Below the pieces are notes generated by a model. The model saw nothing but the letters and a program-made list of their open reading frames with translations. It was not told the DNA's origin and did no database searches. Positions 9,159-18,554 of a stretch of DNA of 64,000 nucleotides are shown one piece after another. The first letter of the stretch is position 1. Every line of letters begins with the position of its first letter. The DNA comes from Cristatella mucedo. Lineage: Eukaryota; Bryozoa; Phylactolaemata; Cristatellidae. Made by a program: the position numbers and the translations under genes. The stretch is taken from positions 2,354,001-2,418,000 of the forward strand of contig WPIO01000060.1 in NCBI GenBank assembly GCA_009760855.2, written 5' to 3'.

Positions 9159-9825
9159 ATGTCATTGCATTTTAGAGCTTTCAATTTTGGACAAGATGAA
9201 GATACTGGACATAAAGAACAATTACCTAAAGTTTCTATTAGATCATTAGTGCCAGAACCAAGCTGAACAGGTAAATCACAGTAAGTAATGAAGTGGATAT
9301 TTTATGGAATGCTCAATTATGATACATGTACAATCATTGCTTCAAGTTTAGATCAAAATTTATATCGTGGTCTTATGTCAATGACAAAAGATAAATTTGC
9401 TTACGTTTGGTTTAATGGAATTGATAATATGCCAGAAGTTGATTCATACAGGAATTTTAAGAATTGTGTTGTATTAGATGATTTAATGACTGAAGATCGA
9501 TCTAAGATATTAGATTATTTTACTAGAGGTAGGCATAAATCATTGAACATATTCTACCTCGCTCAAGGATTTACTAATATTCCTAGAAGAGAAATAAGAA
9601 ACAATATAAATATGATTATAATCTTTAAAAAAAAATACTGATATAGAATACATTCGTGATTCATATGTTGGTGATATAGATAAGAAAATATTTAAAGAAT
9701 GGGTTAACTCTTGTACTAGAAATAGATTTAGTTATGGTGTTATTGATTTAACTAAAACAGAATCAGAAGATAGATTTCGGTCTGTAGATAGTACAGGCAA
9801 ACAATTAATAACTATTTTTAATTGA
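9159..9825 (+). pseudogene. FtsK/HerA-type DNA packaging ATPase
   Basis: This is the genome-packaging ATPase of Polinton-like elements. It begins MSLHFRAFNFGQDEDTG at 9159 after a TATAG motif. The Walker A site is damaged: the segment near 9255-9275 reads EPS-stop-TGKS, with Glu in place of the first Gly and a TGA inside the loop; a TAA follows at about 9282. Walker B is clear (CVVLDDLM, near 9468). Then comes GRHKSLNIFYLAQGF and a sensor-like RREIRNNINMIIIF, typical for this family. A frameshift at an A-run near 9630 moves the last 60 codons to another frame, ending at TGA 9823-9825. It is inactive as it stands. Confidence 0.85.
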
Positions 9826-9826
9826 A

Positions 9827-9831
9827 TATAG
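9827..9831 (+). promoter_or_regulatory. TATAG start-proximal motif
   Basis: TATAG lies 6 bases before the ATG at 9838 (gaatataggagaaaatg) and starts 2 bases after the ATPase stop codon. Confidence 0.4.
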
Positions 9832-9837
9832 GAGAAA

Positions 9838-11029
9838 ATGATAAATGGTGAAATACACGCAAGTAAAAACAAACCTTATAGAGGAAGTGTTCAAGAAGCA
9901 TTGGATTTAGAGAATAAACTTACTAATTTAGGAAGTGTACGTGTTGCTACTATTCTTGATAATTCTCAAGAGATACAAAGAATTGAAGCAGAAATGCAAG
10001 CAAGAGTTAGAGTTAAACATAAACTAAATGAACGTGTGTTAGAGAAATTAACTGATAACTCTGGTAATGTTGTTATTGATAAACTAAAGAAAGTTAGACC
10101 ATCACTTGCAGTTCAAATGGAACAAAAAGAAGAAATACAGAAAACACAAAGAACAATTAAAGCACCTGTAGATGTTTCTAATATAGTAAAAAAAGGATTT
10201 GAAGCTATTGCTGAAGGAAAACCTAAAAAAAAGCGGTAACTATTGCAAATCAAGCTAAAACATATTCTGCTAATCCAGAGGTGACAGAAGCAATTGATTC
10301 ACTTCAAAAAGGAATTGCAGATTATCTTAATGTTAATCCTTCAACTGGTAAGAAACCTAGGAAGAGAGTTAAAAAAGCAAAAGTTGTTCAATCTGAACCT
10401 GTTGTTCAAGAACCAGTTGTTCAAGAACCAATTGTTCAAGACCTGGAATATATGGTGCTGTAAGTGATGGTATAAATGTTGGAATTGCCGAAACAATTAA
10501 TAATTCAATTACTCAGTCAGGAGCAACAACAGATAAGTTTCAAATCGGAGCTGATACTGTTACATCTAACTCATGGCTTGTATTACCTGTTGGTTGGACA
10601 TTCCTTGCAAGTAAATCTACTCTTTCTACTATTCTAGGATTTACTGCCGAGGCTTACACTACACTTACAGCTGCTGACTTTGCTAAGATGTATCCTGATA
10701 TTACACCTGTTGTTTGTACACCTAACAATAAGATTATTTCAGAAAAAGAAGTATTTGTTACTAATATTGATTTTATACTTGTAAGCTGTAATATGGTTGC
10801 TAGTGGAACGAGTTACATAAATGGAACTGAAACACAAGTATTGTGTAGTTTTCCTTATGATGCTTATCCATGGCAATTAAAGGTTTATGAACCAAAAACT
10901 ATTGAATATCATAATGTTGCTAGTGATCCTATATCTGATATAGTTATTACTATTACTGATCAAGATATAAATTTAATAGATTTTAACTCGCAAAAGATTA
11001 CAGTTTCTATAGAAATTATTGAAGTTTAA
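9838..11029 (+). pseudogene. Virion protein with coiled N-terminus and penton-like C-terminus
   Basis: One gene of about 397 codons runs from the ATG at 9838 to TAA at 11029, with frameshifts at an A8 run near 10226 and near 10440. The N-terminal third is helical and charged (QEIQRIEAEMQARVRVKHKL). The middle has a basic patch (KKPRKRVKKAK) and an EPVVQ/EPIVQ repeat near 10396-10440. The last 200 residues are beta-rich and end TITDQDINLIDFNSQKITV. A D-x-(N/D)-x-x-x-I-D-F-N ending is typical of minor capsid (penton or spike) proteins of Polintons and relatives. A minor capsid role is inferred. It could instead be a core protein fused to a spike base. Confidence 0.55.
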
Positions 11030-11034
11030 TATAG
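11030..11034 (+). promoter_or_regulatory. TATAG start-proximal motif
   Basis: TATAG lies 3 bases before the ATG at 11038 and overlaps the end of the upstream stop region (taatatagaaaatg). Confidence 0.4.
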
Positions 11035-11037
11035 AAA

Positions 11038-11924
11038 ATGTCAATAAGATTAACTGGAACTAGTAGTTCTTAATCAAAAACATTATCTCCACCTCTTATG
11101 CTTGGATCTGATTCAGGTTACAATAAAATTGGATTACGAAGAGTAGAGTTACTTATACTAATAAAGTAATATTAATTGTTATTAAAGATGTAAATGATAA
11201 ACTTTGGTTTAGGTGGTCTATGACTGATGTAAGTAGTGCATATATTACAATTGCTCCTGGTTATTGTGACTCAAATAAAGTAACTGCTGCTCTAAATAAA
11301 GCATTATCAGAACCACAAGTGAAAACTATCGTTGCTCAAAATGGATCAACGACAACATCAACAGTTAGTGCTTTTTATGATACAACTAAAAGAAATAGTA
11401 AAGGTATACAATTTAGTGTTGATGCAGATGATACAATATTATTGGCAAGTAGTTAGTGATTATGTTGTTCTACTTGGAAGTTATTCTAATGTAACGAATT
11501 CAATTGAAGATACTCTTGGTTTTAATTCAAATTGACAAGGAACATTGATAGTTCTCTTGTAGGTGTAACACCATATGAAGCAATAGAAAAAGCAATGTAT
11601 TTTTCTGGTATCTTTAGAGCATGGAATAAACTGGTATTACCAGATAATAAAGGAATAAGATGGATTAGTGTTAATTGTGACTTAGTTGATCCTTTTAAGA
11701 ATTACGTAGAAAGAAGAAAAGGATTTTTATAACAGTGCACATCTTTACATATTATAAATATTGATGATATTAATCCAGGTGAAAAGGTTGATCTTCATAT
11801 TCCTAATGTATTATATTTACCAACACGCGGTGATGTAGATGCAATGAGTAGTTTTAAAATAGGATTAAGTGATCAACATGGAAATGCTGTAAGTATTATT
11901 ACTGATGTAGTTGCAACAATGTAA
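11038..11924 (+). pseudogene. Minor capsid (penton-type single jelly-roll) candidate
   Basis: The frame starts MSIRLTGTSSS at 11038. A TAA near 11071 is followed by shifts near 11140, 11440 and 11530 and a TAA at 11730-11732, and the gene ends at TAA 11922-11924. Beta-strand-rich sequence includes NKIGLRRVE, ITIAPGYCDSNKVTAAL (a pattern like the Y-x-I-x-x-G-x-Y segment of penton-type proteins) and RAWNKLVLPDNKGIRWISV. The C-terminal part FKIGLSDQHGNAVSI again resembles the D-x-x-G-N ending of minor capsid proteins. Position between ATPase and major capsid gene supports a capsid role. Which of this gene and its upstream neighbour is the true penton cannot be settled here. Confidence 0.5.
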
Positions 11925-11945
11925 ATTTCAAAGTAATTTAGAGCA

Positions 11946-12548
11946 ATGGGTATCTATGCGAGAATTGGACATGATAGAATGCATGGAGGTAAATATCGCG
12001 GCTCTGGAGCAGAATTTGATAATGCTATTGATACATTTAAGAAAGTTTTAGGTACTGCAAGTAATGCTGCTGATGCAGGATTAAAAGTTGCAAGCAAAGG
12101 TATTGAAATGCAACAAGCAAGAAAACTTACTGAAATACAAACAAAGAAAGAAACGATAGATCAAGATTATGCTAATAAAAGAAGAGAGATGGATGATAAA
12201 CTTGAAGAAGAAACAAGAAAGAAAGAACTTGAATATGAACTTGAGAGAAAAAGAAAAGATGAAGATTGTGATAGAAAGATGAAAGAGATGGATCTTCAAC
12301 TAAAAAAAGTTAAGCTTTAACTGGTAGCTAAGAAAAAATGTAAAAAAGGTAGAAAGGCAAAAATAGAAGAAGAAGAACCAGAATTAGAAGACTATTCAGA
12401 GACTCTTAAAGAGAATGATCCTAAAGCATATAAGGAAATAGCAAAAGCAATTAATGATAAAGCTGTTCTTCCTCCAAGAATTGATGGATATGGTGGAAAC
12501 ATGAAGAAAAGATTAGTAGCTGGATTATATATTCAAAGTAGGAAATAA
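11946..12548 (+). pseudogene. Coiled-coil virion core protein (adenovirus pVI-like position), one stop
   Basis: This begins MGIYARIGHDRMHGGKYRGS, a Gly/Arg-rich start as in minor virion proteins of this group. Residues 25-55 form an Ala-rich amphipathic segment (FKKVLGTASNAADAGLKVA), and residues 55-124 are a strongly charged coiled coil. A TAA at 12318-12320 interrupts the frame, which then continues open (KCKKGRKAKIEEEEPELED) to TAA at 12546-12548, ending with PPRIDGYGGNMKKRLVAG. The amphipathic N-terminal segment invites comparison with the membrane-active adenovirus protein VI, but this rests on position and composition only. Confidence 0.5.
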
Positions 12549-12564
12549 TTTTTAGTTTTTTATA

Positions 12565-12569
12565 TATAG
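12565..12569 (+). promoter_or_regulatory. TATAG start-proximal motif
   Basis: TATAG lies 5 bases before the ATG at 12575 of the major capsid gene (tatatatagaagaaatg). Confidence 0.45.
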
Positions 12570-13046
12570 AAGAAATGGCAAATGCATCTATTGATAGTAT
12601 ACTTGAATTAGGAGATCCTGAATTTCCTGCGTATTAAACTTAGAGACTATCAATTTATAGAGTTTTATCAAACTAATGGAAATTAAACTGATACTGTTAC
12701 TTCCAAACTAGTTACATTCATTGTTCCTGGTGGAAAAAAACGTTTTATGTCCTATCTGATGGATATCTTCTACTTGAAGGACAAAAACAGGTCCAAACTG
12801 CTGCTGGTGGTGCTTTTGGTACACCTGATAGAAATCTTACCTTTAGTCTTGTTAATAATGCTGGTGCATGGATGTTCAATAGTATGAGAGTTAGACTTGG
12901 TACTGAAGAGATTGAAAGCCTTCAATTAAAGGAATGAGTTGGAAGTGTTTCAACACTAATGGGGTCTTCTATGTTATCCGAATTAATATAACAGAACTAA
13001 AGGTCCTGCTACTGGATGGAGAAAAGATGAAGCAAGTGGAATTGAC

Positions 13047-13222
13047 AGCCGTGATGGCACACTAGGTAAGGCGGTTGCTTTCACGACCTCGGTCCCGAGT
13101 TCGTGGGTTCGATTCCTGTGGTGGGCGATCCTTTATCGCCACTGCAAGCGGTGTGATAGCCATAAAGGCTCTTCTGTCGCTATAAAAAAGAGGCTGTTTA
13201 AGCAGCTAGGATTTATTTATTT
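13047..13222 (+). mobile_element. SINE family A, inserted in the capsid gene
   Basis: A tRNA-like head (taaggcggttgct, box B-like gtgggttcgattcc at about 13106) is followed by a body with cactgcaagcggtg and ctcttctgtcgctat. The capsid frame breaks at attgac (13041) and resumes at atcgac (13223), which may be a worn target duplication. Sister copies lie at 23048, 33486 and, reversed, at 22845, 32755, 33880 and 59492. Confidence 0.8.
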
Positions 13223-13790
13223 ATCGACGATTTATCTACAGGTCTCACTTCTTATGCTAGTCCTAATGCTGCTGGACCTTCTGCTTCAAACACTGGATAT
13301 GTAGTTAGAAGAGGACTTATAAATAAAACTATTGACGAGGTAGGAAATTTCAGTATTGCATTACCTCAAGCAAGAGTCTCTGGTTTTTGTGCTGATATGA
13401 ATAAAATTCTTTATAATATTCCATTTATAATTGAAATGACAAGAGTTGGTGGATTAGATAGAGATATTACTTTGACTAATGCAAGTGGAGGTGCAAATGA
13501 CACAAATAATGCAGTGGCTACAAAAGCACTTGCTCTTGCTAATGGACAAGGTATGAATACTGCTTTCAGAACCGCGATGTCAAAAATGAAACTTCTTGTT
13601 CCATGTGTTGTTCCAAAAGAAAGTATTCAAAGAACACTAGCTGATATTTCAAGTGAGAGATCAAAGAAAAGTAGACTAAATTACAGAGTTAGACGTTATG
13701 AAAACATTACTATAAATAGTCTCAACCAAAATCTTAAATTTACTAAATCTCTATCCGTTCAAAATACAATTGATAAGGTTAGATGGTTAT

Positions 13791-14666
13791 AATAACAATG
13801 CACTTGAAAAAGCGCCCTCAGAGAACTTAATCTCTTTCTAGGCGCTTTGCATTTGCTACAAAGTGAAATGCAATTGAATGGTAAGTAAAATCATGCTTGA
13901 AAAACGAACAAAATGAATAACATGGTTAGGGGTGACATGCACAGGGTCAGCATGCAAATGTGGTAAGTGGCAGCATGCACAGTGTCAGCACGCATAAGCA
14001 CATCAAGGACGAATCACAGGGACTGACGAAATGCTGTCCTAAATAGGTGTGTTTTTAAGTTCCTTTTAAATGTGGTCAGGTCAGGGGATGTTCTGATGCA
14101 GGTCGGGAGGGAGTTCCAGGCTTTGGGAGCATACGAACTAAATGCACGGTCTCCAAAGGATTTAAGGTTTGAACGAGGTATTTCTAGACTGTTGGATTCC
14201 GAAAAGCTGGTGGTACGATGCTTGGCCTGATGGGGGGAGTATGTCGGAGAGGTAGGCTGGAGCCAAAGAATGAAGGGACCTAAAAGTGAGCGACAAAACC
14301 TTGAAGTCAATACGTTGCTTGACTGGTAGCCAGTGCAGGTCGGCGAGAAGTGGAGTAATGTGGCAACTGCGACGCTCACGACAGACAAGCGTAGCTGCAG
14401 AGTTTTGCACCAGCTGCAATCGCCTGATCGCACATGCTGGTAGGCCAGTAAGCAGTGAGTTGCAGAAGTCGAGACGAGATGTCACGAATGCATGGACCAA
14501 CTTGGACGTGGTATCCTTATCTAAACAAGCCCTAATTTTAGCAATGTTATGAAGCTGAAAATAGGCAGATTTAACTGCGGAGCTGGCAGAGTCAATTTTG
14601 ACAGTCAGCCTTTCCAATCTCTGAATCACACTGAGTTTGCCCATAACTAGTAAGTTAGTTTTGTCA
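13791..14666 (-). mobile_element. LINE (CR1/L2-like, lineage 1), 5'-truncated, inserted in the capsid gene
   Basis: This is an antisense fragment of about 876 bp. On the - strand it encodes the end of a reverse transcriptase ORF (TSRLDFCNSLLTGLP, LLADLHWLPVKQRID, FKRNLKTHLFRTAF) and then the 3' tail with the nested hairpin and an aataaca end at the left. It is nearly identical to the copy at 21468-22745, so this insertion is much younger than the viral element it broke. Flanking tggttat and tggttgat may be the target duplication. Confidence 0.88.
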
Positions 14667-15147
14667 TGGTTGATCGTTGCAGTTCAAAATAGTGATAAAT
14701 ATGATAGTAACACTGGTAATCCCTGTACTTACAACCATTGCGACATTAAAAGTGTTTCAGTTCTTGCTAATGGATCAAAACAATACCCAACAATTGTAAG
14801 ATCTAGTGAACCTAAAAAAGGTAAGCATGCACCAGCATATATGGATTTTACGACTTTCAGAAAACAATATCTTGGTGTTAATGAGATTGCAAATCCTGTT
14901 GGTGTTACTTTCTCAGAGTGGATGACACTTTATCCTATTCATGTTATTGATCTTCAATACTATGATGAACCACTTAGAGTAACTTCTAGACTTGATGTAA
15001 CTGTTGAATTTAATACTGGTATAGCTAATACTAATCCTACTCCTACAATAATGCTCTACTATTTAACTATTTGTGAGAATAATGCTGAACTAACTTCTAA
15101 CGGAAGTGGTGCTAGTTTCACTTGCAGTAAGGGGATGATGGTTTACG

Positions 15148-16018
15148 ATGGAAAAGATTTTTAATAAAATTATAATTAATAAATATCATGCAGAAAAACC
15201 AGTTTTTATTCAATGGTCAGAAGAATGGAAGAGATCTATGAGTTAAAATATAGGTGGGTTGGAATTATATTCTGTTTTAGGAAATAGCATGGTATTTGGT
15301 TCCCAAATTGATTGTGATATAGAAATAATTGCTAATATAAAACTAAAAATATATATTTCAAATTCGCAGCCGATGAAATTTGCACAAATGTTATTTCGTA
15401 AAGTGTTTGAACCAATAGCTGCAAAATATTTAGAAATGAAATTAGATAGAACTATTGAAAATGCAAATGATTTTTTTACTAGTGATGGAGTTTATAGATA
15501 GATTCACGTGAAGCGATTATTGATCAAGATACAATAATAGAAATAAAATGTTTATGGTCAAGAAGTATAGTAGAAGATTGTATACCAAAAGAATATCTTG
15601 CTCAGTGTCTGCTTGGATTACATGTACTAAAATTAAGTAGATTTTTTTATTCAGAATTTGAAATCTTTGTTCCTGGTTTGAATTATGATGATGTACCTAA
15701 AGATTATATTGCGGCTGGTTCAGTGAGAATACCAACTAATTATGTTTTTGATATGCCGATATGTGTTCCATTATTTATGTATTTGCTTAAAGATGAGAAA
15801 TATTTCGATTTTGAATTTAATATAATAAGTGATTATGGTAGATTTAGCAATAAAAAAGTTTTGGTTATGATATAAAATATAATATTAACAAAGTAGAGAT
15901 AAAACGTGTTGAAGAGCAAGATCCATTTAGATTTTCAAGAATATTTTTAATAGTTAGAGAAGTATTAGATAGAAGTAAAAAATTAATCAATGAATATATA
16001 GAAAATGTCAAAGTTTAA
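15148..16018 (+). pseudogene. PD-(D/E)xK nuclease, YqaJ-like viral recombinase candidate
   Basis: The start ATG at 15148 overlaps the last 17 bases of the capsid gene. Recognised features are FIQWSEEWKRSM near the start, FRKVFEPIAAKYLE near 15400, TSDGVYR near 15478 (candidate first catalytic Asp), TIIEIKCLW near 15533 (the E-x-K pair) and EYLAQCLLGLHVLKL near 15592 (the Q-x-x-x-x-x-L helix of YqaJ/lambda-exonuclease folds). The C-terminal half ends LIVREVLDRSKKLINEY. A stop near 15246, a shift near 15500 and a shift near 15870 break it. It ends at TAA 16016-16018, overlapping the fibre gene start by 14 bases. The role would be processing of DNA ends in replication or recombination. Family assignment rests on these motifs only. 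Confidence 0.6.
15997..16001 (+). promoter_or_regulatory. TATAG start-proximal motif
   Basis: TATAG lies 3 bases before the ATG at 16005 and within the coding end of the nuclease gene. Confidence 0.4.
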
Positions 16019-16859
16019 TTCAACTGACCATGTTTCAAAAGTTAATGGATATCTTCTTTCAGATTTGAATGCAAATGGAAATCGAATCGTTAATGTATCC
16101 GAAACACTTAATGACTCTGATGGTGTAACAAAATCCTGTGCAGATACTAAAATTGTTGTTAATACAGGAACAACACTTAATCTTGCTGGAAAAACAATTA
16201 CTAACCTTGGACAATGAGTTAATCCCACAGATGTTGTTAATGTTAGTCAAATAAATAACTATGTTAAAAAACAGGTGATAAATGCTTGGAGACTTAAATA
16301 TGAATAGCTTTGCTCAAACATCTAATTATTGGAATTCGGGTAATACTAAACCAACAGTGTTAAATGATGATTATTGTATTACTTACGGCGGACTTAAACG
16401 AGATGTATTATTAAAAGCATTTCCTTCGACAACAAATATTGATATGGGTTCTTATTCCATAACTAATTTTGCTAATCCTGTCAATCCTTCTGATGTTGCG
16501 ACTAAATCTTATGTAGAAAAAACAGTTAAAAAATAACAGAAGTACTAGCTCTATCAATGGATCGAAATGCAAATAACTCAATAATAAATCTATCAACACC
16601 TTATTCACGGACAAATAAAACATCTCCTCTTATAATGATATTAAATGTAATGGTTTTTGGAGCATCTAATTGTATGTTTCTAAAACCTAATACTGATGCA
16701 ACTGCTGTATCTGGAGATGTAAGAGCTATAAATACTTCTCCAACAGGTGTGGACTTAAATTATTATGTATATTTTACAAGATTAGCGACAGACTATTACT
16801 CCATTGATACAACTGGAAAACTAAGAGTAAACATCTTGGTCAGTTATGTACCCACCTGA
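16005..16859 (+). pseudogene. Tail-fibre-like repeat protein
   Basis: This begins MSKFNSTDHVSKVNGYL after a TATAG motif. Shaft repeats follow: NGNRIVNVSETLNDSDGVTK near 16075, TITNLGQ-stop-VNPTDV near 16195-16230, and ITNFANPVNPSDVATKSYVEK near 16456. This I-x-N-x-x-x-P-x-(N/D)-x-x-D-(A/V)-A-T-K-x-Y pattern is that of phage and virus fibres. The last 100 residues (from about 16557) form a beta-rich C-terminal domain ending RVNILVSYVPT. Breaks: TGA at 16215-16217 and frameshifts near 16280 and 16540. Two - strand paralogues lie at 5745-7070. A receptor-binding role is inferred. Confidence 0.65.
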
Positions 16860-17278
16860 AAAGTATAAATGATATATTAAAACTATTAACTCTCTTAACT
16901 TTGTTTCTTTACGATTACCTTTAGGAAGAGGGAATAGTTTTGAAATAGCACAAATAGCTTCATGATCTACACAATGATATAAAGAAGTAGAGCAACATTA
17001 TTTTTTTAAGTGTTCTTAACTAATGAATATAATTTAGCTGGTCACTCTTTTTTAAAAGAGTTATTATTTACGTTACAGTATGAACAAATTGTAATTGAAT
17101 CATTACTCATAAGACTAGAATCAAATTATGTTTCATTCATATCTATATCACATATATCACAACGTATTTCATATTTTCCTTTTGGTCTCTTTATTTCTTG
17201 ATGACAGTAAGGATGTTTTCCTTCTAGATAATCAATCTCTTTAAATGTATTTAAACACGTTTCACAAAATATTTCCAT
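16821..17278 (-). pseudogene. Cys-rich zinc-binding protein, broken
   Basis: The start at 17276-17278 on the - strand reads MEIFCETCLNTFKEIDYLEG. Four Cys pairs can be seen: CETC, CDIC (near 17130), CSYC (near 17075) and a His/Cys cluster (HCVDHEAIC, near 16970). In-frame TAA near 17115 and TGA at 17042-17044, and a shift near 17000, break it. The exact 3' end is unclear because it overlaps the end of the fibre gene. It shares the MEI(F/Y)C start with the zinc-ribbon protein at 9137, so the two may be related. A nucleic-acid-binding role is likely but unproven. Confidence 0.5.
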
Positions 17279-17288
17279 TCTCTATAGA
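17279..17288. promoter_or_regulatory. Ten-base shared spacer between divergent starts (zinc protein and integrase)
   Basis: The sequence CATTCTCTATAGAATG holds a - strand ATG (17276-17278), ten bases, and a + strand ATG (17289-17291). TCTATAGA in it is a perfect palindrome, so each start has TATAG just upstream. A bidirectional initiator is inferred. Confidence 0.55.
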
Positions 17289-18162
17289 ATGTTATTTTTA
17301 ACTCTAAATGAAAGAAAAAAAGAAGGTAAATTTAATACTGACTCAGATATAAGTCAAGTATTCAAACCAAGACCTAAGAATATTCTACAAGGTTTCTTTA
17401 ATATTGTCGAGCCCAATGAAAATCATCAAGCAGATATTTTATACATGCCGAATGATTCTGGATATAAATATGCACTTAGTGTTATTGATGTTGCTAGTAG
17501 ATGTAAAGATTCAAGACCTCTTAACAAAAGTCTACTACAGAAGTAACAAAAGCAATAATAGATATTTACAACAAAGGTCCTTTGAAATGGCCAAAGAAAA
17601 TGACAGTTGATCCAGGATCAGATTTTAAAGGAGAGTTTGCTAAAGAAATGAAAAAACACGAGACACAAATTATTGAAGGCACTAGTAAAAAGAATGTTGC
17701 ATTAGTTGAAAGAAGGAATAGAACAGCTGCTGAGACAGCATTTATTGCTCAGTATGAAAAAGAAATAGAAAGTATCAATAAAGAAGAATATACTAGAAAT
17801 AGAGAGTGGAATGATAATTTACTAAATATTATTGATTATCTAAATAATAGTGTTACGAAAGCAATAGGTGAAAAACCTGTTAAAGCGATCAAAAAGAAAA
17901 AGTAAAACTAAAGAAACCGAAGTATCATAGAAAAGTAGGAGAACAAGAACAGTTATTAGAACTTGGAACAACTTTGAGATATTTATTAGAACTAGGTGAA
18001 GGAGAAGATGAAAAGAGAAGAAGAGCTACAGATGCGATATGGAGTTTAACTAAACATACTATTGTTAGAATAATAGTATTGCAAGAACAAGCTGTTAAAT
18101 ATTGGGTAAATGATGTTAAAAGAAGTTTTGTTAGGGGGGAGTTGCAAGTTACTAAGACTTAG
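17289..18162 (+). pseudogene. Retroviral-type (rve) integrase of the Polinton/adintovirus kind
   Basis: This is the enzyme that inserts the element into host DNA. The catalytic DDE triad is visible: NHQADILYM (first Asp, near 17425), TVDPGSDFKGEF (second Asp, near 17605) and VALVERRNR (Glu, near 17700). Upstream is FKPRPKNILQGFF. The C-terminal part (from about 17900) has RRRATDAIWSLTKHTIVRI and YWVNDVKRSFVRGELQV, the small beta-barrel/chromo-like end usual in these integrases. Frameshifts near 17530 and 17900 split it in three pieces. It starts ten bases from the divergent zinc-protein gene. Its end overlaps the end of the convergent membrane-protein gene. Confidence 0.9.
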
Positions 18163-18554
18163 TATCACTTATGCTTCCAAATGGTTCAACAATTATTTCA
18201 TCGATTTATTCTTTAGTTACTAAATCATCATCTCAAGCATCAACAATCTTTGAAACTAATTTATGATTTACTTGAAGGTTAGATCATTTTTATTCTATTA
18301 ATTTGTGATATTGTACTATCTATTGAGATTATTATTGTTGATAAAGCACCTAATACTGTGACTACGTGAGAAAGATCCTCACGTTTTTGAATGTAAGTAC
18401 TGGTTACTGTAATCGCAAGAGATAGTAAGATACCTATAAATTTAAAACAGTATCTAACTCTTATTAATTTAGTTAAGCAACCTTTAATTATATCATTGTC
18501 TAAAAGTATTTGATGATACTTGGTATTTGCGTATTTGGTTCAAAGGTCTGACAT
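18152..18554 (-). pseudogene. Two-helix membrane protein (SLATT-like layout)
   Basis: On the - strand an ATG at 18554 lies four bases after TATAG (18559-18563). The frame has TGA as codon 5, then a basic segment (KGCLTKLIRVRYCFKF), a first membrane helix (IGILLSLAITVTSTY), a short loop (QKREDLSH) and a second helix (VVTVLGALSTIIISI). It stops at 18279; with a one-base shift in the A5 run there, a second frame stays open to TAG 18152 with TGA at 18284 and 18233 and one TAA near 18206. A basic run before two close helices and a cytoplasmic tail is the layout of SLATT/DUF4231 proteins. That match is by shape only. Confidence 0.5.

Larger units (their letters stand above)
12575..15164 (+). pseudogene. 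Major capsid protein (double jelly-roll, Polinton type), split by a SINE and a LINE
   Basis: This is the hexon-like capsid protein. The start MANASIDSILELGDPEF follows a TATAG motif. Recognisable blocks are TSKLVTFIVPGGKK, TFSLVNNAGAWMF, GYVVRRGLINKTI with SIALPQARVSGF, MKLLVPCVVPKES, CDIKSVSVLANGSKQYP, and a C-terminal FSEWMTLYPIHVIDLQYY. The gene is interrupted at 13047 by a SINE of about 176 bp and at about 13791 by an antisense LINE fragment of about 876 bp; coding sense resumes after each. Before the first insertion there are also frameshifts near 12635 and 12745, a TAA near 12686 and a TGA near 12936. Total coding length without the insertions is roughly 510 codons, in the normal range. 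Confidence 0.85.

Noticed and set aside
13047-13130. Functional tRNA gene
   Set aside because: The tRNA-like part is the head of a repeated SINE and does not give a full cloverleaf by eye.
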